Source: Portulaca oleracea (Eukaryota > Streptophyta > Magnoliopsida > Caryophyllales > Portulacaceae). Taken from it: a DNA stretch of 64,000 nucleotides. How positions within the stretch are numbered: position 1 is the stretch's first letter; each line of letters opens with the position of its first letter. Positions 1 to 9,920 of the stretch are shown one piece after another. The translations under genes were made by a program, and so were the position numbers. The notes below the pieces were generated by a model that was not told where the DNA came from, searched no databases, and worked only from the letters and a program-made list of their open reading frames with translations. The DNA is taken from assembly GCA_029582165.1 (NCBI GenBank), contig CM055870.1, positions 16,866,332-16,930,331 on the forward strand, given 5' to 3'.

Positions 1-2228
1 ATCTCGGATTTTGTTGGATTAGCCTCCAAACCAGTGACAGCAGTGAAGTGCCGGAAAGCAGTCATCAAGGTTTCAACAGAAACCATATTAGCCGACGTGA
101 AAAGTATTAGATCGTCAGCGAACATGAGGTGCGACAATTTGAGCCCGCTACAATTAGGATGGTATCTATATCCTTTAGCCCTTTGGATATGATGATTGAT
201 GGATCTCGATAGATACTCCATGGTAATCACGAAGAGCAATGGAGACATTGGATCCCCTTGTCGGAGACCTCTACCGCTGGGAAAAGTATCCGAGATTGAT
301 CCGTTAACATTAATGGCAAAAACAGGAGTAGTTACGCAGGCCATTACACACTTGATGATCCAAATGGGAAATTTGAAAGCATACATGGCCTCCTCAATGA
401 AGCTCCAATAAACTGAATCGAAAGCTTTCTTCAAATCGATTTTTATCATGTATCTAGGAGAGATGGTGGAACGATTATAACCCCGGGCAATTTCCTGACA
501 AAGTAATACATTATGAAGAAGTTCACGACCTGGTATAAAAGTCGCTTGACTTTGATTGATCAACTTAGGAAGAACCTCACAAATCCTTGAAGCTAGAACT
601 TTGGTGATCGCTTTGTAGAAAGTATTACAGCAAGATATTGGGCGAAACTCAGTCACTTTTTTTGGATTTGGAATTTTGTGGAATTAGGTTGAGATGAGTG
701 TAGTTGAAAGTTTTCAGAAGAGTCCCTTTGGTAAAGAACTCTCTGGTAGCCTCACAAACTAGGTCACCCAATAACTCCCAACTTCGTTTGTAAAAACCGC
801 TAGAAAACCCATCTGGCCCCGACGTCTTCTCATTTGGGATGGAGAAGAAAGCATGCTTCATTTCAGCATCTGTGACTGGCCTACTAATATCAAGTTGTTG
901 ATCAACAATTAGGCAAGGTCCACAATTGTAGACATCTTTATTACCTCTACTGCGGTGAACTTCTTGAGGACCCAATAATCTCTTGTAAAAGTCTCTAAGA
1001 CATCTGTTAACGTTATCTAGACCCGAGATGTGGTTGCCTTCAGAATATTCAATCTCATGGACGTAATTAAAGGCTCTTTTTTGTCTCATTTTTGCAAAAA
1101 ATAATTTGCTACTGCTATCTCCCATCTTACTCCAGTCAAGTTTTCTTTGTTGCTTTTTGAGCTGTAGGGCCGAGTGCAAGATCTTCCAGTAATTCTCTCT
1201 AGCTTCTTTTTCTTTCCTTTGAAGATGTTGGTCGTCTAGATTCTGTTGCAGCTCTGCCTGCACTTGGGTTAGGAGATTCTTACTGTTTTCCTCTCGAGTA
1301 TAGATGTCTAAAAATGTTCCTCTATGCAGCACTTTGAATTCTTTCTGCAGATTTTTCTGAATCATCGAAAGCCTGTACATTGCATAACCTTGGTTCACAC
1401 AATGCAGGCTGTCAATGACAATTTTCTCAAAGTCCAGATCCTGACCCCACATGTCGCAGTATCTGAAAGGGACTTTGTTTCGAGGGCTATCTGAGAAGAC
1501 GATCATAAGAACTGTATGGTCTGATAAGTCTGCTTGTTGATAAATCACCTGGATGTTAGGAGCTATCAAATACCATTCCGTGTTGGCAAGTAATCTGTCT
1601 ATATTTGACCTAACATGATTGTTGGTCCATGTGAAGTGAGAACCAGTGAAGTGAGGTTCGTGCAATTGACAATAAAAAATGCATTGTTGAAACGGGCTAG
1701 TTGTGAAAGCTTCGACATCCACACCTCCTTCTCTGTCCTGTGGCCCTGTGGCCTCGCGATTGCATTGAAATCACCAATTACTCCCCAAGGGCAATTCATT
1801 GTAGTGGCTATATTACGAAGATCTTCCCAAAGATTTTCCCTTTCCATAGCATTATTACTTCCATAAATCCAAGTGATATAGAACTCAAAAGAGTCTATTA
1901 ACCTGATAATTTTTGTATGGATCATTTGGCTCGAATCAGAGATCATGAGAATTTTGTATCTCCTGGGATCACAAGCAACCATTATTCTCACCCTACTGCA
2001 GTGCTCTTTATTTGTTAACATACTCCACTGATGAAAGACTCTTTCCCTCATATTCTCAATATTTTTGGGATGGATTTTAGTCTCATACAGACCAACAATA
2101 CCGATCCCATTCATATGCAAGAAGATCCGGAGATCTTCTTGCTTCTCCGAGCTGTTAAGCCCGCGCATGTTCCAGCTGAGGAGATTCATGAGGAATGACT
2201 GTAATTGATGTGTCTGTGTCACATCCAT
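1..2228 (-). pseudogene. LINE ORF2: endonuclease plus reverse transcriptase, frameshifted
   Basis: ORF2 of a LINE nicks target DNA and reverse-transcribes the element RNA. The endonuclease start at about 2190-2100 shows the LSWNMRGLN block and a YETK block that supply active-site Asn and Glu. GDFN lies near 1770, then FTWTNN and a SDH motif lie in a second frame below 1722. The RT begins with a GPDGFSSGF block near 830, and continues in another frame left of 650 with FRPISC, LRQGDPMSPLLF and the catalytic FADD at about 111-122. The shifts near 1600-1720 and 650 mean no intact protein can be made. RT thumb and any C-terminal domain are beyond the window edge. Confidence 0.85.
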
Positions 2229-3317
2229 CGGACTCCTCCTCTGTCAGACACTCGAATCTGTTCTGTTGGACAGCATCATGGCTTCCATCTTTGTCCTTCT
2301 CCTTGTATGCTTTTGATGTACCTGCTCCAGATTTCCTTGGTTTAATGAAACCATCATCATCTACCTCCCTTTGCCTTATTGAGATTTTCTCCTGCCCCTT
2401 TTCCTTTATGCTTTCATTCTTCCTCCTGTCTTGTTTCTTGCGGCAAACCTCCTCACCATGACCTGATTTTTTGCAAAAATTACATATAATCTCTTTTTGC
2501 AATCCTTTTCTTCGTGCCCAAACATCTTACAATGAATGCATTGCACTGGCTTCCATTCATAATGGATATTATGACGATGAACAACATCATGGTGATCAAC
2601 ATAATCAACGAAATCAGGGAAAGGTCCTTTGAATGGCATCTCAACCAGGACCTTTGCATACCTCAATTTCTGTCGTTCTTGGGTTTGCTTATCCGTTTTA
2701 ATTGGTACCCCAATGAGACTTACTATCTTACGCAAACTTTCAGAACTCCAGAATTTGAGTGGTAGGTCATGAAGTGTGATCCAAACTGGTAAAGTTGCAA
2801 TATTGTCAATTTCAAGATCCAACTCCTCATTCCAAGCTCTGACAATCAGAGGTTTTCCATCAAAGAAATGAAAACTTTGATGAAGCGCTTTGTCACGATT
2901 ATCTTTTGTTTTGAAACGAACCAAGAAAACTCCTTTTTTTACATCCGCAATATGATCAATATCCAATTGCCTCCAAATTCGTTTGAAGAAACCGGATATA
3001 ACCTCATATGGAGGATTTGCACCCAACACACAGCATATAACTGAGTTATTCCAATAGTCTAGGTTTTCCACCACATCCTCTTGATCAATTTTCGCACAAG
3101 GAATCCCATTGACTATTTGTGGTTCTACATACCTGAGAGTAATTCCATCAGATTCCTTGAACAAATTCGCATAGGAACTCTGTTTTTTCACCATATTTGA
3201 TTGTTGCGATGTCACAGTATCGTTGCTTTCTTTTTTTTGATTTTCCTCTGGACTGCTTGTCATCACATTCTTGTTCTTCTGCAATACTGCTTGATCAGAG
3301 CTTTTCTTGTGTGACAC
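2155..3317 (-). pseudogene. LINE ORF1 (gag-like, DUF4283 type with zinc knuckles), frameshifted
   Basis: The minus-strand frame from 3317 has a low-complexity N terminus, a DUF4283-like globular part (residues about 75-225, with the WITLHDLPLKFW-type motif), then a CCHC knuckle CIHCKMFGHEEKDC. A frameshift near 2490 moves the frame to 2502-2155, where a second knuckle, CNFCKKSGHGEEVC, follows at once. The two knuckles in a row suggest one original ORF1 that coated element RNA. It lies immediately upstream of the endonuclease, overlapping by some 70 bases in the present broken state. The family call rests on recalled family patterns and was not searched. Confidence 0.75.
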
Positions 3318-3541
3318 CTGACCTTGGACGACCTGCTTCTTGTTCGACGCCTAACCATGGACGGTCGGCGACTTCGGCAGCTACCGCCCTCCTTTCCTCA
3401 TCGACACCATGCGTGAGGAAGAGTAGGGAAAAATCTTCAATAATTTCTATATATATTATATGTGCAATATATTATATTTAATTTTTAGTTTTTAATATTT
3501 AAATTTGGCTAATTAAATATAGAGCTTTCAATTAATCAACT

Positions 3542-3842
3542 TTAAATTTTAACCCCTTTAAATTCAATTCTTGGATTTGTCTTTGCTTGGAGGTCTAAGA
3601 ACACGGACTCAGTAGCTTTCACCTCGGAGTTGCTGACATTGATTAGATGACGTAGCACATCATTTACAAGTTTCTTATTGAGGTCAGGGACCTTGGAAAC
3701 GACAATAATGCAAAGTTTAGGATAATGGATACCATTATAATGCTCTTGAGCAGCTTGAAGGGGTGGTGATTTGTGTTTTGTGAAAAAAGATAGTAATAAA
3801 CAAAATGAGTGGGAAGATGAGGAAAAAGATTGGTTGGTTCAT
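3542..3842 (-). pseudogene. Small broken gene with signal-peptide-like start, function unknown
   Basis: The minus strand has ATG at 3842-3840, followed by about 20 mostly hydrophobic residues (MNQPIFFLIFPLILF...) that look like a secretory signal peptide. That frame ends soon after. A second frame, shifted by one base, runs on to a TAA at 3544-3542. It encodes about 70 residues of protein-like composition (for example HYPKLCIIVVSKVPDLNKK). A TATA box lies about 100 bases upstream of the ATG. I read this as a small secreted-protein gene or gene fragment disabled by a frameshift near 3770-3790. An unspliced short intron is possible. I do not recognise the family. Chance open frames could also explain it. 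Confidence 0.4.
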
Positions 3843-3942
3843 TTTACTCGTGTTTAAGACTTTTGTTAGAAGGCTATGGAAGCATAAGGAACTTGAGCTT
3901 GCATCAGCTTAAGGAAAGATGACTTAGACTAGAATTGTCCTA

Positions 3943-3951
3943 ATTTATATA
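3943..3951 (-). promoter_or_regulatory. Candidate TATA box of the small broken gene
   Basis: On the minus strand the sequence reads TATATAAAT, a good plant TATA match, 101 bases from the ATG at 3842. That spacing allows a transcript start about 70 bases before the ATG. Confidence 0.4.
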
Positions 3952-4040
3952 CATGATAATTGATATGTCATGCAATTCAAACTTACTTTTTCATACGTAA
4001 ATTCAAGGCAAAAAATTTATATTTATTGATTATTATAAAT

Positions 4041-4561
4041 TTAAGATTTATGAGCCGGGATTTTGCGTCTCTCTTCGCAAGAAGATTCCGGAGAGCTGCA
4101 TGATCCATGAAAATGATCACCTTTGAACACAACAAATACGACCGAAAATGATCCATGCAGTCTTATGTACGAAGATTTATGGGCCGGGATTTTGCGTCTT
4201 TCTTCGCAAGAAGATTCCGGAGAGCTGCATGATCCATGAAAATGATCACCTTTGAACACAACAAATATGACCGAAACTTCTCGATGGCGAAGACTACGGC
4301 AAGCAACTCCTTTTCGGTCGTCGTATAGTTTCTTTGGGCGTCGTCTAGGGTGCAAATTGCATAATGTATCACATAAGGCTTGTTGTCTCTCCGCTGCCCT
4401 AAGACGGCCCCAATGGTGAGGTCGCTTGCGTCACACATCACCCCGAAAGATAAAAACCAATCCGGAGGTTGTAGAATCGGAGCACTGATTAAGGCTTGCT
4501 TCAGTCTGGAAAAAGCTTCAACACACTCATTAGAAAATATGAAGGGGACATTGTTGGCCAA
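4041..4561 (-). pseudogene. RNase H domain of the Athila-like element, with internal tandem duplication
   Basis: The frame 4561-4163 encodes the RNase H that follows RT in Ty3/gypsy polyproteins: FGVMCDASD (catalytic Asp in DASD), IGAVLGQRR, RNYTTTEKELLAVVFAIEKFRSYL (Glu in TEKE) and the FMDHAALRNL block. Left of this, about 120 bases are duplicated in tandem (about 4049-4170 and 4171-4290 share the block from GCCGGGATTTTGCG to CAACAAATA). The repeat adds a second copy of the DHAALRN-coding end and terminates the frame. No integrase sequence follows. Confidence 0.75.
4049..4290. repeat. Tandem duplication of about 120 bp within RNase H
   Basis: The segment beginning GAGCCGGGATTTTGCGTCTC and ending at GAACACAACAAATACGACC is followed, after a short spacer, by a near-identical copy. 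Differences are a handful of substitutions (for example TCTCTCTTC versus TCTTTCTTC). The edges are approximate. Confidence 0.7.
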
Positions 4562-4581
4562 GAGCTGAGTGAGAGGTCTTG

Positions 4582-4944
4582 CTACCTTAGAGAAGTCCTT
4601 GATAAACCGGTGTGACCAAGGAAACTTCTCACCCCTTTGACGGTGGTTGGGGGAGGTAGTTTCTCGATGACCTCGGCTTTTGCTCGGTCAACTTCGATAC
4701 CCCTTTGAGACACGACATGGCCAAGAACCACCCCTTCTGGGACCATGAAGTGGCACTTTCCCCAATTTAGAACAAGATTGACTTTGAGGCACCTCGATAA
4801 CATCATTTCCAGATTTTGCAAACAGTTTTCAAAGGTGTTACCGTATACCGAGAAGTAATCCATGAAGACCTCCATAATTTTCTCAATCAAATCAGAAAAG
4901 ACAGCCATCATGCAACGCTGGAAGGTTCCCGGGGCATTACACAA
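4582..4944 (-). pseudogene. Reverse transcriptase, C-terminal part, of the Athila-like element
   Basis: This continues the RT left of the hAT MITE. The order is CNAPGTFQRCMMAVFSD, then the catalytic-loop region FMDYFSVYG, NLVLNWGKCHFMV, GVVLGHVVSQRGIEVD and PPPTTVKGVRSFLGH, which is the usual RT palm/thumb order. In active relatives the loop reads (F/Y)(M/V)DD; here the second Asp is Tyr, so this copy would be catalytically dead even without the other breaks. The frame is lost after SFLGH (near 4600), between RT and RNase H. Confidence 0.8.
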
Positions 4945-4951
4945 CCCAAAC
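4944..4951. repeat. Left 8-bp target-site duplication of hAT MITE
   Basis: ACCCAAAC at 4944-4951 is repeated at 5386-5393 immediately outside the element's inverted ends. An 8-bp TSD is diagnostic of hAT-superfamily insertion. Confidence 0.85.
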
Positions 4952-5385
4952 TAGGGGTGTCCATGGCTAACCTAAACTGCAAACCGGAACCGTAAACCGG
5001 TAAAACCAAACCGGTTAACCGGTTGTCGTTTTATATTTTTATGGTTTCGGTTAACCAAACCGGTATATGCGGTTTAGGTTTCGGTTTTGAATTTTGGAAA
5101 ATCGTTTAACCGCGGTTAACCGGTTATATATAAGTTTTTTTTAAAAAAAAAAACCCAAAAAAACCTAAACCCTAACCTAAAAAAAAACCAGAAATTGGAG
5201 CAAACCGTGGTTAACCATGGTTAACCGCATTATCAATGCGATTAACCGTCGGTTTAGGTTTGGTTTAGTTTCTAATTTTCAAAAGCGGTTAACCGCTTTA
5301 GGCGGTTACAGTTTAGGTTTGGAAAAACTTAAAACCGTGAAAGCGATTAACCGTAATAGCGGTTCACCACTTTTGGACACCCCTA
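4952..5385. mobile_element. Non-autonomous hAT MITE, 434 bp
   Basis: The ends are TAGGGGTGTCCA and TGGACACCCCTA, a perfect 12-bp inverted repeat flanked by the 8-bp duplication ACCCAAAC. The interior has no coding capacity. It is filled with variants of AACCGGTTAACC, TTAACCGCGGTTAACC and CGGTTTAGGTTTGG in both orientations, plus an A-run near 5145-5190. The dense subterminal repeats are the kind hAT transposases bind. It interrupts the RT gene between the TFAYR...MPFGL and NAPGTFQRC motifs. Removing it and one TSD rejoins the flanks. Confidence 0.9.
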
Positions 5386-5393
5386 ACCCAAAC
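5386..5393. repeat. Right 8-bp target-site duplication of hAT MITE
   Basis: Second copy of ACCCAAAC, directly after the CACCCCTA end. Confidence 0.85.
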
Positions 5394-5938
5394 GGCATCA
5401 TTCGATAAGCGAAGGTACTGTAAGGGCACGTGAACGTGGTTTTGTCCTGATCATTTGGATGGATGGGTATTTGAAAAAAAAAAACAGAAGATCCATCCAA
5501 ATAACAGTAAAAGGGATGCCCGACCAACCTTTCCAACATTTGATCCATAAAGGGCAACGAAAAGTGATCTTTTCGGATGGCCTTGTTAAGGTTCCTATAG
5601 TCGATGAACATACGCCACCCGGTCACAGTTCTTGTCGACACTAACTCGTTCTTTACATTCATTACTACCGTCATTCCCCCCTTTTCCGGTACTACTTGGA
5701 CCGGGATCACCCACTCACTATTGGCTATGGGATAGATGATGCCCGCCTCAAGAAGCTTGAGCACTTCCTTTTTTACGACCTCTTGCATGTTCGGGTTAAG
5801 TCTCCTTTGTGGTTCCTTAGAGGGTTTTGCATCTAGTTCTAGGTCAATTGTGTGCATGCAAATGGAGGAGCTTAGCTCGGTCAAATCGTCAATCGTGTAC
5901 CCAATGGCACCCTTGTATTTTCGAAGAACATTCAACAA
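5394..5938 (-). pseudogene. Reverse transcriptase, N-terminal part, of the Athila-like element
   Basis: On the minus strand the frame from 5938 shows the plant gypsy RT fingers and palm: LRKYKGAIGYTIDDL, RRLNPNMQEVVKKEVLKLL, GIIYPI.NSEWVIPVQVVPEKGG, TGWRMFIDYRNLNKA, KDHFSLPFMDQMLERL, then YCYLDGSS with the first catalytic Asp, and TTFTCPYSTFAYRMMPFGL. It stops at the hAT MITE. Compared with typical members, GYSG after the Asp is degraded to SSVF, another sign of decay. The match to the Athila consensus is from memory of the family. Confidence 0.82.
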
Positions 5939-6180
5939 CTTCTCAAGGTGGGTGCCATCAAGGTTCGTGTTGACTATTACCGGATAAGACTCATAAGGGC
6001 CTAGGACTGTGTACCTTAGACTCGGGGAAGAGGTTTGAGCTCCGGAGTTGGTGATTGTTTGTCTTTTTGCGGCCGTACTTCCACACTTGAAGTCTCCTCA
6101 CACTCAATGAAGGGATCGTTGCTCGTCGGTGCGTTGTTGAGGAGGGTAGTGTACCAAACCGCTTCCCTTTCAAAGATCCT
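5939..6180 (-). pseudogene. Protease-to-RT linker of the Athila-like polyprotein
   Basis: The frame holds an acidic, low-complexity linker (about 6016-6190: VWYTTLLNNAPTSNDPFIECEE, then VEVRPQKDKQSP) such as normally joins protease and RT. It continues from the end of the first protease repeat and precedes the RT start with little gap. No catalytic motif is present. Confidence 0.55.
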
Positions 6181-6218
6181 GGATGTGAAAGCTTCCATCA
6201 AGCAAGGTTCCTCGAAGT

Positions 6219-6902
6219 TCAATTGCTCATTGAAGATGGCCACGTAAGCCGCCACGTCTCCTTCCAAGGCTTACTGCTCAAATTCCTCCAACAAAGCTTT
6301 TTCCAATGGGTCTCAAAAACCCTATGAGGGCCAAGTGTCTCTTCAACAACTTCATCAATAATGTCAACTTGGTAGCATGATTCTTTAATTGACGGAGTGG
6401 CAACGGAACTTTGCAAGTTGAACTCAATCTTCTCATCCCCAATGTGAAGAGATAATTTGTCGTTCTTAACGTCAATCATGGCTCCCGCTTTCGCGAGAAA
6501 GGGACGACCCAAAATGATCGGGATTTGGGCGTCCTCAGCCATCTCTAGAACAACAAAATCGCAAGGAATATAGAACTTGCCGACTTGGAGCGACTCATCC
6601 TCAAGGATCCCCAAAGGTCAACGAATGGAGCGATCGGCCATTTGTAAAGAGATGGTTGTGGGCTTCAAATCTCCCATGTGCAATTTCTTGCAAATCGAAT
6701 AGGGCATCACACTAACGCTTTCCCCCAAGTCGTGAAGGGCCTTGCTAATAGCCATGCCTCCAACCAAGCATAGGATTGGGAAGCTTCCGGAATCGGACAA
6801 CTTAGGAAGTAGCTTGTTCTCTATCACGACACTACACTCCTCGGTCAATGAGACCGTTGCATGTTCCATTACCTTCCTTTTGTTCGATAAAAGGTCCTTC
6901 AA
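6219..6902 (-). pseudogene. Retropepsin (aspartic protease) copy 1
   Basis: Minus-strand frames 6902-6618 and 6614-6219 encode the gag-pol protease region. KDLLSNKRKVMEHATVSLTEECS precedes the active-site region GESVSVMPYS, where most relatives have DLGAS; here it reads DLGES. Then come ISLQMADRS, DFVVLEMAEDAQIPIILGRPFLA and GAMIDV, the flap and hairpin blocks. A stop at 6617-6615 separates the two parts (GGxxGVL region), so the protease is broken in every copy at the same point. It is adjacent to the RT linker on the downstream side. Confidence 0.75.
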
Positions 6903-7074
6903 GAACTTAATTTGTGTAGGATGGCATGTCGAAAATAGCCTCTAAAAAGGGGATGGTCACATGGAGCTTCTTGAGGATTTCCAAGAATTTTGAGAACTTG
7001 GCATCTTCTTTTTGCTTCGCAAACAGTTGTGGAAACGGATGTAAAAGCCTCCATCAAGCAAGGTTCCTCGAAGT

Positions 7075-7758
7075 TCAATTGCTCATTGAAGATGGCCACG
7101 TAAGCCGCCACGTCTCCTTCCAAGGCTTACGGCTCAAATTCCTCCAACAAAGCTTTTTCCAATGGGTCTCAAAAACCCTATGAGGACCAAGTGTCTTTTC
7201 AACAACTTCATCAATAATGTCAACTTGGTAGCATGATTCTTTAATTGACGGAGTGGCAACGGAACTTTGCAAGTTGAACTCAATCTTCTCATCCCCAATG
7301 TGAAGAGATAATTTATCGTTCTTAACGTCAATCATGGCTCCCGCTTTCGCGAGAAAGGGACGACCCAAAATGATCGGGATTTGGGCGTCCTCAGCCATCT
7401 CTAGAACAACAAAATCGCAAGGAATATAGAACTTGCCGACTTGGAGCGACACATCCTCAAGGATCCCCAAAGGTCAACGAATGGAGCGATCGGCCATTTG
7501 TAAAGAGATGGTTGTGGGCTTCAAATCTCCCATGTGCAATTTCTTGCAAATCGAATAGGGCATCACACTAACGCTTTCCCCCAAGTCTTGAAGGGCCTTG
7601 CTAATAGCCATGCCTCCAACCAAGCATAGGATTGGGAAGCTTCCGGAATCGGACAACTTAGGAAGTAGCTTGTTCTCTATCACGACACTACACTCCTCGG
7701 TCAATGAGACCGTTGCATGTTCCATTACCTTCCTTTTGTTCGATAAAAGGTCCTTCAA
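7075..7758 (-). pseudogene. Retropepsin copy 2
   Basis: This repeats copy 1 with the same internal stop between the two frames (7758-7474 and 7470-7075). It differs by a few codons, including ALQDLGES for ALHDLGES and VSLQVGK for ESLQVGK. It is joined to copy 1 through the fused segment MEAFTSVSTTVCEAKRRCQV, which exists only because of the tandem join. Confidence 0.75.
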
Positions 7759-7929
7759 GAACTTAATTTGTGTAGGATGGCATGTCGAAAATAGCCTCTA
7801 AAAGGGGATGGTCACATGGAGCTTCTTGAGGATTTCCAAGAATTTTGAGAACTTGGCATCTTCTTTTTGCTTCGCAAACAGTTGTGGAAACGGATGTGAA
7901 AGCCTCCATCAAGCAAGGTTCCTCGAAGT

Positions 7930-8613
7930 TCAATTGCTCATTGAAGATGGCCACGTAAGCCGCCACGTCTCCTTCCAAGGCTTACGGCTCAAATTCCTCC
8001 AACAAAGCTTTTTCCAATGGGTCTCAAAAACCCTATGAGGGCCAAGTGTCTCTTCAACAACTTCATCAATAATGTCAACTTGGTAGCATGATTCTTTAAT
8101 TGACGGAGTGGCAACGGAACTTTGCAAGTTGAACTCAATCTTCTCATCCCCAATGTGAAGAGATAATTTGTCGTTCTTAACGTCAATCATGGCTCCCGCT
8201 TTCGCGAGAAAGGGATGACCCAAAATGATCGGGATTTGGGCGTCCTCAGCCATCTCTAGAACAACAAAATCGCAAGGAATATAGAACTTGCCGACTTGGA
8301 GCGACACATCCTCAAGGATCCCCAAAGGTCAATGAATGGAGCGATCGGCCATTTGTAAAGAGATGGTTGTGGGCTTCAAATCTCCCATGTGCAATTTCTT
8401 GCAAATCGAATAGGGCATCACACTAACGCTTTCCCCCAAGTCGTGAAGGGCCTTGCTAATAGCCATGCCTCCAACCAAGCATAGGATTGGGAAGCTTCCG
8501 GAATCGGACAACTTAGGAAGTAGCTTGTTCTCTATCACGACACTACACTCCTCGGTCAATGAGACCGTTGCATGTTCCATTACCTTCCTTTTGTTCGATA
8601 AAAGGTCCTTCAA
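7930..8613 (-). pseudogene. Retropepsin copy 3 (the one next to gag)
   Basis: Frames 8613-8329 and 8325-7930 repeat the same protease, with ILGHPFLA in place of ILGRPFLA. Upstream (right) it passes into the ordinary gag-protease linker at about 8748-8937. By position this is the copy that keeps the original upstream junction, while copy 1 keeps the original downstream junction. Confidence 0.75.
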
Positions 8614-8936
8614 GAACTTAATTTATGTAGGATGGCATGTCGAAAATAGCCTCTAAAAAGGGGATGGTCACATGGAGCTTCTTGAGGATTTCCAAGAATT
8701 TTGAGAACTTGGCATCTTCTTTTTGCTTCGCAAACCGTTGTGGAAACGGTATGGGCGGTTGGAAAGGCCTCATTTGTTGGAGAGTCTATTCTTGCACATT
8801 CTCGGCCACCGCCTCCTTCCCTTTCATTGCTCTTGTCCCGCTTGGCTCCTGTACCCCTTCGTCACAAACTTTTGACTTTCTACTCCAACTCCCTCTTCTT
8901 CATCATGAGTAATGTCCTCAACATCCACTTCATCTC

Positions 8937-9915
8937 TCACCTCTTCTTGTGATACCCCACCCATGGGGCCTCCAGCTCCTTCCCGCTTCTCAAGGTGATA
9001 GCATTGAGGTGTCCCTTGGCATTTTGTTGAGGTTGGCTTGGGAGACGCTCCAGGGGACGGCTTTGGAGGTTGAGTTGTTGGGCCAACTGAGCCAATTGAG
9101 TTTCATAAGCCTCAAAGCGAGCTTCGATTTGTGCTTTATCGACTTGTTGTTGGATTTTTTCGGCTTGTTGACTCTGCACCAAGGCCATGGTAGGGGGTAT
9201 GAGGTGGCTTGTTGGGAATATTGGAGAGGTTGTTGGTAGTTTTGAGGGGCTTGGTGAAGGGTTTGTGGAGCGGGTTGTTGATAAGGGGGACGGGTTTGGT
9301 GAGGACGACCTTGGCCTTGGGGAGAGAAACCCCTAGGAGCGATGTATGTGGGGTTCCCTTTAGGGCGAACGGGGTCCTCGGTTCGCCAGGACAGATTTTG
9401 ATGGTACAAGGCATTGGCTTGCTCATTCGCTATAAACTCCGGAGAGCACTCGAAGGTGGCATGTGGCCCAAGACAAACCTGACATTGAGTAACAGGCACC
9501 GAGGATGATGATGCAGAAGGTACTTGAACTTCGTTTACCGCCTTGATTTGCTGAGTTGTTTTTATCTCAGCCACATCTTGTGCTAATTGTTGGACGGTCT
9601 TGATAAGGAAGTTAATATTGCCATCTTCACCGGATGTCAATCGATCCCCTGTGTCTCGCCCACCTCCCCATTGACATGAAGTTTGGGCCATTTGCTTAAG
9701 AAATGTATCGGCTTGCTCCGGAGTTTTACCCAGAAATAAGCCACCCGAGGCACTGTCTATGGATTGCTTGACCGGACCACTGAGACCTTGGTAGAAAGTA
9801 TTCAAGATTAGTGATGGATTGAAGTTGTGACGAGGGCATTCTCTTTGCAAACTCTTGTACCTTTCCCATGCCTCAAATAATGATTCTCCCGAACGTTGCT
9901 TGAATTCGATGATCT
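8937..9915 (-). pseudogene. Gag, C-terminal part, of the Athila-like element
   Basis: The frame includes QRECPRHNFNPSLILNTFYQGL, PVKQSIDSASGG, then a long hinge and the zinc-finger-like CQVCLGPHATFECS, followed by a Gln/Pro/His-rich tail. A frame change near 9180 leads into LMKLNWLSWPNN/AQIEARFEAYETQLAQLAQQL, which is the usual gag end. It should assemble virus-like particles around element RNA. The right end (9920) abuts the TSD CCGAT of the inserted gag-only element; the N-terminal part continues at 20783. Confidence 0.78.
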
Positions 9916-9920
9916 CCGAT
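9916..9920. repeat. Left TSD (CCGAT) of the nested gag-only LTR element
   Basis: CCGAT precedes TGTGGGACCC and is repeated at 20778-20782 right after GTCTACA. This proves insertion of 9921-20777 into the Athila gag. Confidence 0.9.

Larger units (their letters stand above)
1..3430 (-). mobile_element. LINE (non-LTR retrotransposon), decayed, 3' end outside window
   Basis: Read on the minus strand, the order is ORF1 with nucleic-acid-binding motifs (3317 to 2155), apurinic-type endonuclease, then reverse transcriptase running off the left edge. This is the layout of plant L1-type LINEs. At least two frameshifts break it (near 2490 in ORF1 and between 1599 and 1722 in ORF2), and the RT frame also changes near 650. 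The 5' end is placed near 3430, where coding-like composition gives way to AT-rich sequence; this boundary is approximate. The 3' tail and target-site duplications are not visible, so insertion age cannot be judged. Confidence 0.88.
6181..8748 (-). repeat. Three tandem copies of an 856-bp protease-coding segment
   Basis: Copies run 6181 to about 7036, 7037 to about 7892, and 7893 to about 8748, spacing 855-856 bp. Each holds the same minus-strand retropepsin frames; the copies differ by only a few substitutions (for example CTCATCC/CACATCC in the CEDES codon area, GTCGTGAAGG/GTCTTGAAGG) and one A in an A-run. Each junction runs GGAAACGGATGT(G/A)AAAGC, where copy 3 leaves the repeat into GGAAACGGTATGGGCGG and copy 1 enters from ATCCTGGATGTGAAAGC. 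The near identity points to recent unequal exchange or a collapsed or duplicated assembly. Confidence 0.85.

Noticed and set aside
3360..3430. 5' exon of a host gene at the right end of the first LINE
   Set aside because: Short, in line with the LINE ORF1 upstream region; no promoter or splice support.
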